Below are positions 44,093 to 53,026 of a stretch of DNA of 64,000 nucleotides, piece after piece. The notes under the pieces were generated by a model. That model made no database searches, had not been told where the DNA came from, and saw only the letters and a list, made by a program, of their open reading frames with translations. Origin of the DNA: Oryzibacter oryziterrae (lineage in GTDB: Bacteria; Pseudomonadota; Alphaproteobacteria; Rhizobiales; Pleomorphomonadaceae); NCBI RefSeq assembly GCF_021864535.1, contig NZ_JAKJIC010000002.1, forward strand, positions 434,001 to 498,000, given 5' to 3'. The number at the start of each line of letters is the position of its first letter. The first letter of the stretch is position 1. The position numbers and the translations under genes were made by a program.

Positions 44093-45607
44093 TCACTTGG
44101 TGGTGATGCGGCCTTCCACCTTCTCGTCGATGGTCTTCTTGGCGGCCACATAGTCGATCACGTCGGTCGCCAGCAGATGGCCACCGTGCGCGTCGACCAG
44201 CACCTTGCCCTTGGTCAGCGCGGTGAAGCCGTCGCCACCCGACAGCATGTAGTCGTTGGTCGCCACCTTGTAGGTCTTGGCCGGATCGATCGCTTCGCCG
44301 TTCAGCGTCAGCGACACGATGCGCTTGCCCGCTTCCGCCGCCGGGTCATAGACCAGCTTCACGCCCGCCGATACCTGCGGGAATCGGCCGGCGCCCTTCT
44401 CCACCTGGCTGACGCCGTTTTCCAGCGCGGCGAGCACGTCGGCGCCGGTAAGCTCGGTCAGCACGGTGATGTTGCCGAAGGGCAGCTCGGTCAGGATGTC
44501 CTTGCGCGTCAGCGTCGCGCCGGCATCATACTGCTTGTCGGCGCGGATGCCGCCGCCGTTCATGATGGCGAGGTCGGCGCCGGTCTCTTGCTTGATCGCG
44601 TCGGCGATCAGATTGCCCATGGCCGACTCTTCCTTGCGCACCACGTTGCGGCGCGAATCGAGCGGACCGGTCGTGGTGCCGATGGCAACGCCGAGATCGG
44701 CCTCCAGCTTGGCCGAGAACTGGTCGACCATCTTCTGACTTTCCGGATCGGCCGTCACGGTGGCCGTGTCGATCACGCGGAAATAGGGATACCACTTGAC
44801 CGTACGCTTGCCGTCCTTCTCCTCTACGTTGATGTCGAGATCGATCAGGGTGAGGATCGCGCCGTCGATGGAGGTTTCCGCATAGGCGGTCACACCGTCA
44901 TAGGCCAAGGCGAAGTCATGGTCGTCGCCCGAGACGAACACGTCGAAGGCATGGCTCTTCAGGATCGCCTGGTCGTCGGTATGCGGGGCCTGCACCACAC
45001 CGATGACGAGGTCGGCGCCGTCCTTGCGCGCCTGCTTGGCGGCGGCGATCGCCGAGTCCGCCGTCGGGCCGAACTTCCAGTCGCCCGGCGAGGAAACTTC
45101 CGGCGTCGTGTCCTGCGCCACCGGGATCAGCGCCACCTTGAGGCCGGCGATCTCCTTGACCATCACGCCGCCGACGCCGTCGATCGGCGAGCCGTCGGCC
45201 TTGGTCAGGTTGATGGCGGCCCAGGGATACTTGGCTTCGGCGATGCGCTGCTTGAACACATCCTGGCCGAAGTCGAACTCATGGTTGCCTGGCACGGCAA
45301 TGTCGAAGGGCACCAGATTGGTCAGCGCCACCGTGTTGGCGCCGAAGTCGAGACCGGACAGCAGCGAGGGCGAGAACATGTCGCCGTCGAACAGGTAGAG
45401 GAAGTTGCCGTGCTTGTCGCGCTCGGCGCGGGCCACAGCGTTCACCTTGGCAAAACCGCCCCGTTCCTTGCCGCCCTGGAAGTTGTAAATGTCGCCGACG
45501 CCCAGGATTGTCAGCTTGATGTTCTCCGCCTGCGCCGGAGCCAGCGCTGCCATCAGCGCCACGCCGCTCACGGCCAGCGTCTTCTTGAGAGAAACGAACT
45601 TGAGCAT
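44093..45607 (-). CDS. Secreted 5'-nucleotidase/metallophosphatase
   Basis: An exported nucleotidase of 504 residues. ATG 45607 has GGAGG 9 nt upstream and gives a signal peptide (cleavage after APAQA, about residue 27). The metallophosphatase domain (about 30-290) has GNHEFDFG and a GD motif (FDGDMF). The first metal motif reads GDIYNF rather than the DxH of UshA, as in a known clade with Tyr there. The fifth motif reads SGDDHDF where relatives have GGHDHD. The 5'-nucleotidase C-terminal domain (about 325-500) keeps NGGGIRAD and the substrate-stacking segment SGGDGFTAL. It probably removes phosphate from nucleotides in the periplasm. Divergent from the DUF3422 gene. Confidence 0.88.
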   Translation of the reverse strand: MLKFVSLKKTLAVSGVALMAALAPAQAENIKLTILGVGDIYNFQGGKERGGFAKVNAVARAERDKHGNFLYLFDGDMFSPSLLSGLDFGANTVALTNLVPFDIAVPGNHEFDFGQDVFKQRIAEAKYPWAAINLTKADGSPIDGVGGVMVKEIAGLKVALIPVAQDTTPEVSSPGDWKFGPTADSAIAAAKQARKDGADLVIGVVQAPHTDDQAILKSHAFDVFVSGDDHDFALAYDGVTAYAETSIDGAILTLIDLDINVEEKDGKRTVKWYPYFRVIDTATVTADPESQKMVDQFSAKLEADLGVAIGTTTGPLDSRRNVVRKEESAMGNLIADAIKQETGADLAIMNGGGIRADKQYDAGATLTRKDILTELPFGNITVLTELTGADVLAALENGVSQVEKGAGRFPQVSAGVKLVYDPAAEAGKRIVSLTLNGEAIDPAKTYKVATNDYMLSGGDGFTALTKGKVLVDAHGGHLLATDVIDYVAAKKTIDEKVEGRITTK

Positions 45608-45836
45608 GACCTTGGCCTCCAAATCGGGATTTTTGGTTTCAAGGCGGCCACAGTGGCCAATAAAGATGACAAAGCCAAGACGCTTGTTTAGCCGGCTCTG
45701 CTGATCCTTTGGTCGGATAGTGAAAACTGCCAAGCTCCCCCTGTGCGGGCCTGCGCCATAAGACGCCATTTGCAGCCGCGCGGAATCGGATAAGCTCACC
45801 CTGCAATTGCCGCCGTTTCCAGCCGGAAGTCCTTTC

Positions 45837-47156
45837 ATGACGAGCCCCGCCGCCCCCAACAGCGCTTCCCATGGTCCCTGGGCCGTGCATCCCTTGCGCG
45901 CCCGCATTCTCGGCGAGGTGCACGCGCGGCCGTTCCGCGTCATGGAAAGCCCGCGCGTTGTCCTGCATTATGCCTTCCAGACGCCACCGGCCTCCGCCTC
46001 GGCCGACCGGGCCTTCCTCAACTCCTATTGCCTGCAGCGCGGTCTCGAAGGGCCGGGCCTCGAGCGCAAGTTCCACGTGGTCGACGTGGCTGGCGGTACG
46101 CTGCGCTGGGAGCAGTTCACCGAGTTCACCACCTATACCTTCGACCGCGCTCCCTCGGGCGATCCCGATCCCTTCCGCGCGCCGGTCGAGGATCCCTTCG
46201 GCGCCGGCTTCCAGCCGCCGGGCGAACTGGTGGTCGCCACCCGGCTCGATCTCGTGCCCGAGGCCGAGCTTGCCGGCGGCATCGAGGGGGCCTTCGCCTC
46301 CTTCGAGGATATCTGGGTGTCCGCCTCGCATGTGGTGGACCGCACGGCGCTGATCGTCACCGATTTCCGCGTCGATCGCGACGGCCGCACCCGCATCCTC
46401 GTGGTCGATCGCGGCCTGCATGCCCGCCATGTCGGCGCGCTGATCCAGCGCCTTCTGGAAATCGAGACCTATCGCACCTTCGCCATGCTCGGCCTGCCCG
46501 AGGCGCAGGCCATCGCCCCCACCATCAACTCCATCGAGAAGCGTCTCGTAGAGATCGCATCGGAAATCCGCTCATCGGCCGGCCTCGAGCAGAACCGGCT
46601 GATGCTCGAGCATCTGTCCGAACTCACCGCCGACCTCGAGGCCGCCGCCGCTGCCAGCGCCTATCGCTTCGGCGCCTCGCGCGCCTATGACGAGATCGTC
46701 GGCTCGCGCCTCGGCGCCATCCGCGAGGAGGGCTATGAGGGCTATTCCACCTGGGCCGCCTTCCTCGCCCGCCGCACCGCGCCGGCCATGCGCACGCTGG
46801 AAACCCTGCAGGCCCGCCAGCACGACCTGTCGCAGCGCCTTGGCCGCGCCGCCAACCTGTTGCGCACCCGCGTCGACGTCGAGCTCGAACACCAGAACGG
46901 CGACCTGCTCGACTCCATGAACCGTCGCGCTCGCATGCAGCTGCGCCTGCAGCAGACCGTCGAAGGCCTCTCCGTCGCCGCCGTCAGCTATTATGTCGTC
47001 GGGCTGGTCGGCTATCTCGCCAAGGGCACCCACTTCCTCGGCCTCGAACAGCCCCCCGAACTCATCACCGCCCTTGCCGTCCTGCCGGTCCTGCTGCTGG
47101 TCTGGCTGGTGGTCCGCTCCATCCGCAAGAGCCACGGCGGCGAGGAGGGGCATTGA
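45837..47156 (+). CDS. DUF3422 membrane protein
   Basis: A 439-residue protein of the DUF3422 family, found mainly in proteobacteria. ATG 45837 has GGAAG 8 nt upstream. Residues 15-180 form a globular domain beginning HPLRARILGEVHARPF, the family hallmark. A long helical middle section follows (NSIEKRLVEIASEIRSS, LEHLSELTADLEAAAA, GRAANLLRTRVDVELEHQN). Two C-terminal membrane helices lie at about 380-430 (VSYYVVGLVGYLA, ALAVLPVLLLVWLVV). The overall shape recalls CorA-like or tethered coiled-coil proteins, but no function is known. It converges with glcD. Confidence 0.85.
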   Translation: MTSPAAPNSASHGPWAVHPLRARILGEVHARPFRVMESPRVVLHYAFQTPPASASADRAFLNSYCLQRGLEGPGLERKFHVVDVAGGTLRWEQFTEFTTYTFDRAPSGDPDPFRAPVEDPFGAGFQPPGELVVATRLDLVPEAELAGGIEGAFASFEDIWVSASHVVDRTALIVTDFRVDRDGRTRILVVDRGLHARHVGALIQRLLEIETYRTFAMLGLPEAQAIAPTINSIEKRLVEIASEIRSSAGLEQNRLMLEHLSELTADLEAAAAASAYRFGASRAYDEIVGSRLGAIREEGYEGYSTWAAFLARRTAPAMRTLETLQARQHDLSQRLGRAANLLRTRVDVELEHQNGDLLDSMNRRARMQLRLQQTVEGLSVAAVSYYVVGLVGYLAKGTHFLGLEQPPELITALAVLPVLLLVWLVVRSIRKSHGGEEGH

Positions 47157-47176
47157 GGGGGAAGGGCTTCGCCCCC

Positions 47177-48679
47177 TCAAAACCTCGGGATTTCCGGAAA
47201 CGGTAGCGCACCGCCGGAGATGTGCATCCGGCCGAGTTCGGCGCAGCGGTGCAGCTCGGGGAACACCTTGCCGGGGTTGAGCAGCAGATGCTCGTCGAAG
47301 GCCAGCTTCACGCCGATCTGGTGCGCCATGTCCATGTCGGAGAACATGGTGGGCATCAGGTCGCGCTTTTCGATGCCGACGCCGTGTTCGCCGGTCAGCA
47401 CGCCGCCCACCTCGACGCAGAGGCGCAGGATATCTGCGCCGAAATTCTCCGCCGCCTCCAGCTCGCCGGGCTTGTTGGCATCGTAGAGGATCAGCGGGTG
47501 CAGGTTGCCGTCGCCGGCGTGGAACACATTGGCGACGCGCAGGCCGTGCAGCTGTGAAAGCTCGCGCATGCGCCTCAGCACCGTCGGCAGCGCCTTGCGC
47601 GGGATGGTGCCGTCCATGCAGTAATAATCGGGCGAGATGCGGCCGACGGCGGGGAAGGCAGCCTTGCGCCCCGCCCAGAAGGTCAGTCGCTCCGCGTCAC
47701 TGGTGGAGAGGCGGATGTCGAAGGCGCCGCAGGCTCTGGCGATGGCCTCGACGCGGGCGATCAGGTCGTCCACCTCGACGCCCGGGCCGTCGAGTTCGAC
47801 GATCAGCAGCGCCTCCGCCTCGCGCGGATAGCCGGCATGGACGAAATCCTCTGCGGCGTGGATCGCCGGCTTGTCCATCATCTCCATGCCGCCGGGAATG
47901 ATGCCCGCCGCAATGATGCGGGCGACGCAGTCGCCGGAGGCTTCCGAATTGTCGAAGGCGATCAGCAGCGCCCGCGCGGTCGCCGGCGCCTGCAGGATGC
48001 GCACGGTCACCTCGGTGACGACGCCCAGCATGCCCTCCGAACCGATGACGAGGCCGAGCAGGTCATAAGCCGGCGCATCGAGATGCTTGCCGCCGAGCCT
48101 GATGATCTCGCCGGTCATCAGCACCAGCTCCACCCCGAGCACGTTGTTGGTGGTGAGCCCATATTTCAGCGAATGCACCCCGCCCGAGTTCTCCGCCACA
48201 TTGCCGCCGATGGAGCAGGCGATCTGCGACGAGGGGTCCGGCGCATAATAAAAGCCGCGATGGGCGACGGCCCGGGTGATGGCAAGATTGGTCACCGCCG
48301 GCTCGACCACGGCGACGCGATTGTCGAAGTCTATCTCCTTGACGCGGGTGAAGCGCATCATCGACATCAACACCGCGTCTTCCAGCGGCAGCGCCCCGCC
48401 CGACAGCGACGTGCCTGCCCCGCGCGGCACCACCTTCACCTTCTCCGCATGACAATAGGCGAGCACCGCCTGCACCTCGGCCACCGTCGACGGCAACACC
48501 ACCACCATGGGCGGCTGACGATAGGCCGTGAGGCCATCGGACTCATAGGGCTTGAGACCCGTCGGCGTATCGATGACCCCACCAGGCACAAGGCGTTTGA
48601 GGGCCGCGACGATGGAGGATCGGCGGGCGAGCGTGGCAGGGTCCGGGGATGGGAGGACGGGATGCGACATGGGCGACAA
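47177..48679 (-). CDS. glcD: FAD-linked glycolate oxidase subunit GlcD
   Basis: A 500-residue FAD-dependent oxidase of the GlcD/D-lactate dehydrogenase (cytochrome) family, which oxidises glycolate to glyoxylate. The PCMH FAD-binding domain has PRGAGTSLSGGALP, SSQIACSIGGNVAENSGG and LLGLVIGSEGMLG. The C-terminal domain has FHAGDGNLHPL and LTGEHGVGIEKRD. ATG 48679 or 48670 can serve as start. glcE and glcF, which usually follow, are not adjacent; they could lie elsewhere, or this could be a stand-alone D-2-hydroxyacid dehydrogenase. Malate synthase G, the next step for glyoxylate, is encoded in this window. Confidence 0.88.
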   Translation of the reverse strand: MSPMSHPVLPSPDPATLARRSSIVAALKRLVPGGVIDTPTGLKPYESDGLTAYRQPPMVVVLPSTVAEVQAVLAYCHAEKVKVVPRGAGTSLSGGALPLEDAVLMSMMRFTRVKEIDFDNRVAVVEPAVTNLAITRAVAHRGFYYAPDPSSQIACSIGGNVAENSGGVHSLKYGLTTNNVLGVELVLMTGEIIRLGGKHLDAPAYDLLGLVIGSEGMLGVVTEVTVRILQAPATARALLIAFDNSEASGDCVARIIAAGIIPGGMEMMDKPAIHAAEDFVHAGYPREAEALLIVELDGPGVEVDDLIARVEAIARACGAFDIRLSTSDAERLTFWAGRKAAFPAVGRISPDYYCMDGTIPRKALPTVLRRMRELSQLHGLRVANVFHAGDGNLHPLILYDANKPGELEAAENFGADILRLCVEVGGVLTGEHGVGIEKRDLMPTMFSDMDMAHQIGVKLAFDEHLLLNPGKVFPELHRCAELGRMHISGGALPFPEIPRF

Positions 48680-49295
48680 CCAAGTTTGACAAATGTAAAC
48701 TGCAACTTTAAAATGTATAATATCAAAAATTGCATTCGCGTTCTATATAAAAGAGTAAAAGCCATGGAAGATGTCGACAAGGAGCGCCTAAAATATCTAA
48801 ATGAAGCATACAAGACATATATAACACATATTAATTCTATGTTTAACTATTCAATTCTAGTTTTAAGTATACTTTGCAATGGACTAATAAATTCCTTGTC
48901 AGATGACCGTTTAAATTCGACGATTGCGCCGGCAGTGATTGCTACTGTATCTTTTATGGTGTCTGTTATTTTTTGGCTGATTCATTTAAAGGGCCGGCAA
49001 CTACTTGATACTATTGAGGCTCTTCTAAAAGGAAGATGAAAATATTCTATTTTCTGGCAAGCCAGGCTTCCTCACATATGAAAACAACTCTACATCCCCG
49101 CTCTTGAGGCATAAATATCAGTTTCAACTATTATATTTTATATCTTCATTTTCATTTTTTGTTACATCATTTTATCTTTGGGTTCTATTTGCATCTTCAA
49201 AGATGTGTATTGTAAATTGGATTTAGTAATACATATCAGTATCCACCAAATCTCTTGTGCGTGATTAAGGTAAAAATTGATCCACCTAGCCCTCC
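48680..49295. other. AT-rich island
   Basis: Base composition drops sharply here to roughly one-third GC, against about two-thirds around it. It holds one small membrane-protein gene (48764-49039) and about 256 bp of very AT-rich DNA after it without any supported gene. With the DUF4160/DUF2442 pair to its right, it looks like recently acquired DNA. Confidence 0.6.
48764..49039 (+). CDS. Small two-helix membrane protein, AT-rich
   Basis: A 91-residue protein that I do not recognise. After a charged N-terminal helix (EDVDKERLKYLNEAYKTY) come two hydrophobic helices (about 27-45, SMFNYSILVLSILCNGLI, and about 54-74, APAVIATVSFMVSVIFWLI) and a short charged tail. The composition of Ile, Asn and Lys codons and the AT-rich third positions differ strongly from neighbouring genes, which suggests transfer. 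The start is uncertain, since an in-frame ATG at 48713 would add 17 residues and no strong ribosome-binding site is seen. Small two-helix membrane proteins of this kind occur in some defence and toxin systems, but nothing here proves that. Confidence 0.5.
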   Translation: MEDVDKERLKYLNEAYKTYITHINSMFNYSILVLSILCNGLINSLSDDRLNSTIAPAVIATVSFMVSVIFWLIHLKGRQLLDTIEALLKGR

Positions 49296-49712
49296 TCACC
49301 CCGCAGCCTTCCTCGGCCTCCCGCCCTTGGCGCCGTTGGCGCGAGAGGCCGCTGTCTTCGCGGGCGAGCGGGATTGGCCGGCACGGCGGGCAAGCTCGCG
49401 CGTCATCCAGTCGCGCGTACCGAAAATACCGGCGATGAGGGTCGGTACGTAAAGGTCAACGTCAAGTAATGGCCAATGCAGGTTGAAGCCGAGGCCGTCG
49501 ATTTCGATGCCCTCAAGATCTTCGGGCGCGGCGCCCTGCAGATCCTGCACGAGGCTGACGGGAAAGACATAGGTACAGCCGTTGACGAGGTCGACGGCAA
49601 CCCGCCCTAAAGAGGGTTCGTAACGGGCGGCAACGGCACGCGGCTCGGTCTCGATCAAAGTACGACCAAGCGCCTCTGCGCGTTCGAAATCGGCATCAGT
49701 CAAGTTGGCCAT
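49296..49712 (-). CDS. DUF2442 domain protein
   Basis: A 138-residue protein with a DUF2442 domain at about 25-90: the VAVDLVNGCTYVFPVSLVQDL strand pair, then GAAPEDLEGIEIDGLGFNLHWPLLDVDLYV, which matches the family's 'G.glhWp.lDvDl.v' ending. The C-terminus is basic and Ala/Lys/Arg-rich (SRSPAKTAASRANG, KGGRPRKAAG), ending in an AT-hook-like GRP core, so DNA binding is plausible. Its start overlaps the end of the DUF4160 gene by 17 bp. Such pairs behave genomically like toxin-antitoxin modules, with DUF2442 as the presumed antitoxin; this is an inference. Confidence 0.78.
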   Translation of the reverse strand: MANLTDADFERAEALGRTLIETEPRAVAARYEPSLGRVAVDLVNGCTYVFPVSLVQDLQGAAPEDLEGIEIDGLGFNLHWPLLDVDLYVPTLIAGIFGTRDWMTRELARRAGQSRSPAKTAASRANGAKGGRPRKAAG

Positions 49713-49944
49713 GAATGCGCTCCCATTGCTCCAGCAGGCGTAATTGGTGTTCGATCACCTCATCGACAAGGCGGAGCAGATCAGACCGCTTGATACCGAT
49801 GGTGCTGACCACTTCCGGCCTGCCGTCAGGACCAAGCAGATTGATCTTCGCCTGTCCCGGGCCGGTGATGTGGACATGCGCCGGCTCGTGATCGGCGGTA
49901 TAGATGACGAAGCGAAATCCGTGGGCGCGATGAACGACAACCAT
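49696..49944 (-). CDS. DUF4160 domain protein
   Basis: An 82-residue DUF4160 protein. Family features are GFRFVIYTADHEPAHVHI near the N-terminus and a helical C-terminus (IKRSDLLRLVDEVIEHQLRLLEQW). ATG 49944 is preferred, with CAGG close upstream. It overlaps the DUF2442 gene by 17 bp, so both are surely expressed together. It is the presumed toxin-like partner of that gene; biochemical activity is unknown. Confidence 0.78.
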   Translation of the reverse strand: MVVVHRAHGFRFVIYTADHEPAHVHITGPGQAKINLLGPDGRPEVVSTIGIKRSDLLRLVDEVIEHQLRLLEQWERIHGQLD

Positions 49945-50089
49945 GCCTGAAGATAACCCATCTGATAGGTTTTTCAAGGACCGAGATGTCCTCCGAGTAG
50001 CAAGGTACATCGCCCCCTCTCATCCCACCCTCGACATCTCCTTCCCCCTCGTGCATCTTGGCGCATCTGCCCCTTGTGAGTGCACCGCC

Positions 50090-51205
50090 TTGATAACACG
50101 TCCCGATTCCGCTTCGCCCTATCGCCGCACGCTCGTGGACGCCTTGAACGTCGCCTCGGCGCAAGGGCTGGTGGCCCCCGACAAGGTGGAGGGACTGGCC
50201 GCGTTTCTGATCGCGCGCCCGGCGCTGCTGGCGCCCTTTCAGCCCGTCGAGCTCGACAATCCCGACGAGGCGAGCGAGGCGCCGCGGTTTCTGCGCGGCT
50301 TCCACGATATCCTCATCACCATCGGCCTCGTGGCGGCGCTGGTGGGCATTGCCGGCCTGCTGACCATCTATGCGGTGTTCCCCGCCATCATCCTGCTGGC
50401 CGAAATCCTGGTGCGGCGGCAGCGGCTGGCCCTGCCGGCGGTGGCGCTGGCGGCGGCGACCTTTATCGCCACAGGCGGGCTGACGGGCGGGCTGATGGGG
50501 AGCGACTTCAACTGGACGGCCGACAGCTGGCAGACCCCGGCCTGGGCCGGTTGGATTGCGGCGGCCATGCTGGCCTTCTTTGCCGTCTACAAGGTGCCTG
50601 TTGCTCTCGCCGCCGGCCTGACCACCGCCTATGCCGCCGTCGCCTTGTCGGTGGTGGTTGCCTGGGTGCGCGGGCATGGCGGCCTCGGCGCCGACGGCTC
50701 CGAGCGTGTGTTCACGCTGATGCTGGCCGCCTTCGCGGTCGCCGTGTTCCTGACGGCCCTTCGCTTTGACCTCCGCGATCCCCGCCGCGTCACCCGTCAT
50801 TCCGATACCGCCTTCTGGATGCACCTCGCCTCGGCGCCGGCGCTGCTCTACGGCGCGCTGGCGCTGGCCTTCGGCACCGATATGGACGCCTGGTTCGCCT
50901 CCGATGTGGCCGTGGCCCGCGCCCTGATGACGGTCGGCCTGATCGCCACGCTGATGGTCATCGGCATCCTGATCGACCGCCGCGCCTTCGTCACCTCCGG
51001 CCTCATCTCGCTCGGCTGGTCCATCGGCGTGCTGATCGAGAAGGGCGGCTGGAACAACCTGAGCGGCCAGACCTCCTTCTTCCTGGTGCTGGTCGCCATC
51101 GGCATCATCGTGCTGACGCTCGGCATCGGCTGGCGCTGGATCCGTCGGCAGGCCGTCGGTCTTCTGCCGGCCGATATCGCCCTGCGCCTGCCGCCGCTGC
51201 ACTGA
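50090..51205 (+). CDS. Polytopic membrane protein of unknown function
   Basis: An integral membrane protein of roughly 370 residues with about nine hydrophobic helices, beginning after a soluble N-terminal segment ([32 protein letters not shown]) that resembles the DUF2157-like lead-in of some bacterial membrane proteins. The exact start is uncertain: the frame is open from ATG 49943, but that start abuts the divergent DUF4160 start and gives a poor N-terminus. I prefer a TTG near 50090. The function is unknown. An alcohol dehydrogenase gene follows after 23 bp on the same strand and could be co-transcribed. Confidence 0.6.
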   Translation: MITRPDSASPYRRTLVDALNVASAQGLVAPDKVEGLAAFLIARPALLAPFQPVELDNPDEASEAPRFLRGFHDILITIGLVAALVGIAGLLTIYAVFPAIILLAEILVRRQRLALPAVALAAATFIATGGLTGGLMGSDFNWTADSWQTPAWAGWIAAAMLAFFAVYKVPVALAAGLTTAYAAVALSVVVAWVRGHGGLGADGSERVFTLMLAAFAVAVFLTALRFDLRDPRRVTRHSDTAFWMHLASAPALLYGALALAFGTDMDAWFASDVAVARALMTVGLIATLMVIGILIDRRAFVTSGLISLGWSIGVLIEKGGWNNLSGQTSFFLVLVAIGIIVLTLGIGWRWIRRQAVGLLPADIALRLPPLH

Positions 51206-51228
51206 CGCACCTTGCAAGGACCTGTCCC

Positions 51229-52266
51229 ATGAAAGCCATGTATTTCGAAGCCTTCGGCCAGCGTCCGGAGATCGTCGACGTGCCCGAGCCCACACCGAGC
51301 GACGACGGTGTGGTGATCGGCGTCAGCGCCACCGGTCTGTGCCGCTCCGACTGGCATGGCTGGAAGGGCCATGATCCCGACATCCGCCTGCCGCATGTGC
51401 CGGGCCATGAGTTCGCCGGGCGCATCCTGGCGGTGGGGCGCAACGTGCGGCGCTATCGCGTCGGCGAGCGGGTGACGGTGCCCTTCGTCGCCGGCTGCGG
51501 CCATTGCGACGAATGCCGCTCGGGCAACCACCAGGTCTGCCCTGATCAGACCCAGCCCGGCTTCACCCACTGGGGCAGCTTCGCCGAATGCGTGGCGGTG
51601 GATTTCGCCGACACCAATCTCGTCCGCCTGCCCGACGAGGTGGACGACGCCACGGCGGCCAGCCTCGGCTGCCGCTTCGCCACTTCCTTCCGCGCCGTGG
51701 TCGATCAGGCCCGGACGCGCGGCGGCGAATGGGTGGCCGTGCACGGCGCCGGCGGCGTCGGCCTCTCGGCCATCATGATCGCGGCGGCGCTCGGGGCGCA
51801 GCCCATCGCCATCGACATATCCGATGAGAAGCTGGCGTTCGCCAGGGCCTGCGGCGCGGTGGCCACCGTCAACGCCCGCTCGGTCGCCGACGTGGTGGAA
51901 GCAGTGCGCGAGATCACCGGCGGTGGCGCCCATGTCTCCATAGATGCGCTCGGCAGCCCTACCACCTGCTTCAACTCGATCCGCAACCTGCGCCGCCGCG
52001 GCCGGCATGTACAGGTGGGGCTGATGCTGGGCGACCACGCCACCCCCGCCATCCCCATGTCGCAGGTGATCGGCCACGAGCTGGAGATCTACGGCAGCCA
52101 CGGCATGCAGGCCTGGCGCTATGACGCCATGCTGGCGATGATCGCGAGCGGCAAGGTGCGCCCACAAATGCTGATCCGCAACCGCATCAAGCTCGAAGAC
52201 GCGGTGGAGCCGCTGGTCACCATGGACACCGCGGACGGGCTGGGCATGACGGTGGTGGAGTTCTGA
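51229..52266 (+). CDS. Zinc-dependent alcohol dehydrogenase (MDR family)
   Basis: A 345-residue medium-chain dehydrogenase. The catalytic zinc site is Cys38 ([11 protein letters not shown]) and His60-Glu61 (VPGHEFAG). The structural zinc is held by Cys90, Cys93, Cys96 and Cys104 ([16 protein letters not shown]). The Rossmann fold carries [10 protein letters not shown] near residue 173, and the acidic IDIS tail of strand 2 suggests NAD preference. It oxidises an alcohol to an aldehyde or ketone; the substrate is unknown. Two copies of the 112-bp repeat follow its stop codon. Confidence 0.9.
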   Translation: MKAMYFEAFGQRPEIVDVPEPTPSDDGVVIGVSATGLCRSDWHGWKGHDPDIRLPHVPGHEFAGRILAVGRNVRRYRVGERVTVPFVAGCGHCDECRSGNHQVCPDQTQPGFTHWGSFAECVAVDFADTNLVRLPDEVDDATAASLGCRFATSFRAVVDQARTRGGEWVAVHGAGGVGLSAIMIAAALGAQPIAIDISDEKLAFARACGAVATVNARSVADVVEAVREITGGGAHVSIDALGSPTTCFNSIRNLRRRGRHVQVGLMLGDHATPAIPMSQVIGHELEIYGSHGMQAWRYDAMLAMIASGKVRPQMLIRNRIKLEDAVEPLVTMDTADGLGMTVVEF

Positions 52267-52287
52267 GCACGGGATAAGCGCGCCGCC

Positions 52288-52397
52288 TGAGCACCCGCCG
52301 CTCATGTTGAACCAACGTGAGCGACAAGCGGCTGCTCGCGCCTTTGAATCTGGAGCGCTTGTCGGCCTGACGACTTCGTCAGGTCGGAAAGCGCTCC
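52288..52397. repeat. 112-bp double-hairpin repeat, copy B1 (tandem)
   Basis: First of two tandem copies, lacking 4 bp in the second hairpin relative to B2. Hairpin 1 pairs CGCTCATGTT with AACGTGAGCG; hairpin 2 pairs GTCGGCCTGAC with GTCAGGTCGG. The junction to B2 is direct. Confidence 0.9.
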
Positions 52398-52511
52398 TGA
52401 GCACCCGCCGCTCATGTTGAACCAACGTGAACGACAAGCGGTTGCTCGCGCCTTTGAATCTGGAGCGCTTTCTTGTCGGCCTGACGACTTCGTCAGGTCG
52501 GAAAGCGCTCC
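52398..52511. repeat. 112-bp double-hairpin repeat, copy B2 (tandem)
   Basis: Second tandem copy (core 52400-52511, 112 bp). Its 3' end overlaps the end of the Nudix gene: the stop codon and the last residues (LERFPT) of that protein lie in the element. Confidence 0.9.
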
Positions 52512-53026
52512 AGAGCTTCAAGCAGCCCCACGGGAAACAGCTTCGTTCCGCTGGCGCGGAGATCATCGAGCGAGACCCAGCGGGCCCGGCACGGCGTTCC
52601 GTCAGCCTCGTGGAACAGGAAGGCGTCCCGCGCATGGATCTGCCGGTCGGCAAGCCTGATCTCGGCCGCAAACACGATCTCATGGCCCAGCGCGCCCTCG
52701 TATTCGAACAGGTTCTCAAGTGCCATCCAGGGCCCGACGATCTCGATGGCCGTGCCGAGTTCCTCGCCAAACTCGCGCACGAGCGCCGTCTCGCGCGTTT
52801 CGCCGAACTCGACGCTGCCGCCAAGCGGACGCACGCCCGCAAGCTGTCCCGTGGAGAGCGTCACCTCCGCCACCAACAGCTGGCGCTCTCGCCACACCAG
52901 GCCGATGACCTTGACCTTGATCTGCTGTTCCGGCCGCCATGTCGAACCGACCGCCAATCCGGAATCAGGGACGTACTGGACAGTGGACGCGACCGTGGCT
53001 GGCAGGGCGAGCTTAGCATCGTTCAT
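52493..53026 (-). CDS. Nudix hydrolase
   Basis: A 177-residue Nudix hydrolase, cleaving a nucleoside diphosphate linked to another moiety. The Nudix box is perfect: it starts at Gly70 in GGSVEFGETRET and ends REFGEELGT at about residue 92, satisfying GX5EX7REUXEEXGU. The metal-binding glutamates are therefore present. The substrate cannot be told. The C-terminal residues LERFPT and the stop codon come from repeat copy B2, so the natural C-terminus may have been replaced. It faces the alcohol dehydrogenase gene. Confidence 0.9.
   Translation of the reverse strand: MNDAKLALPATVASTVQYVPDSGLAVGSTWRPEQQIKVKVIGLVWRERQLLVAEVTLSTGQLAGVRPLGGSVEFGETRETALVREFGEELGTAIEIVGPWMALENLFEYEGALGHEIVFAAEIRLADRQIHARDAFLFHEADGTPCRARWVSLDDLRASGTKLFPVGLLEALERFPT

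Noticed and set aside
47177-48679. A complete glcDEF operon
   Set aside because: Only glcD is present here; genes on both sides are unrelated to glcE and glcF.
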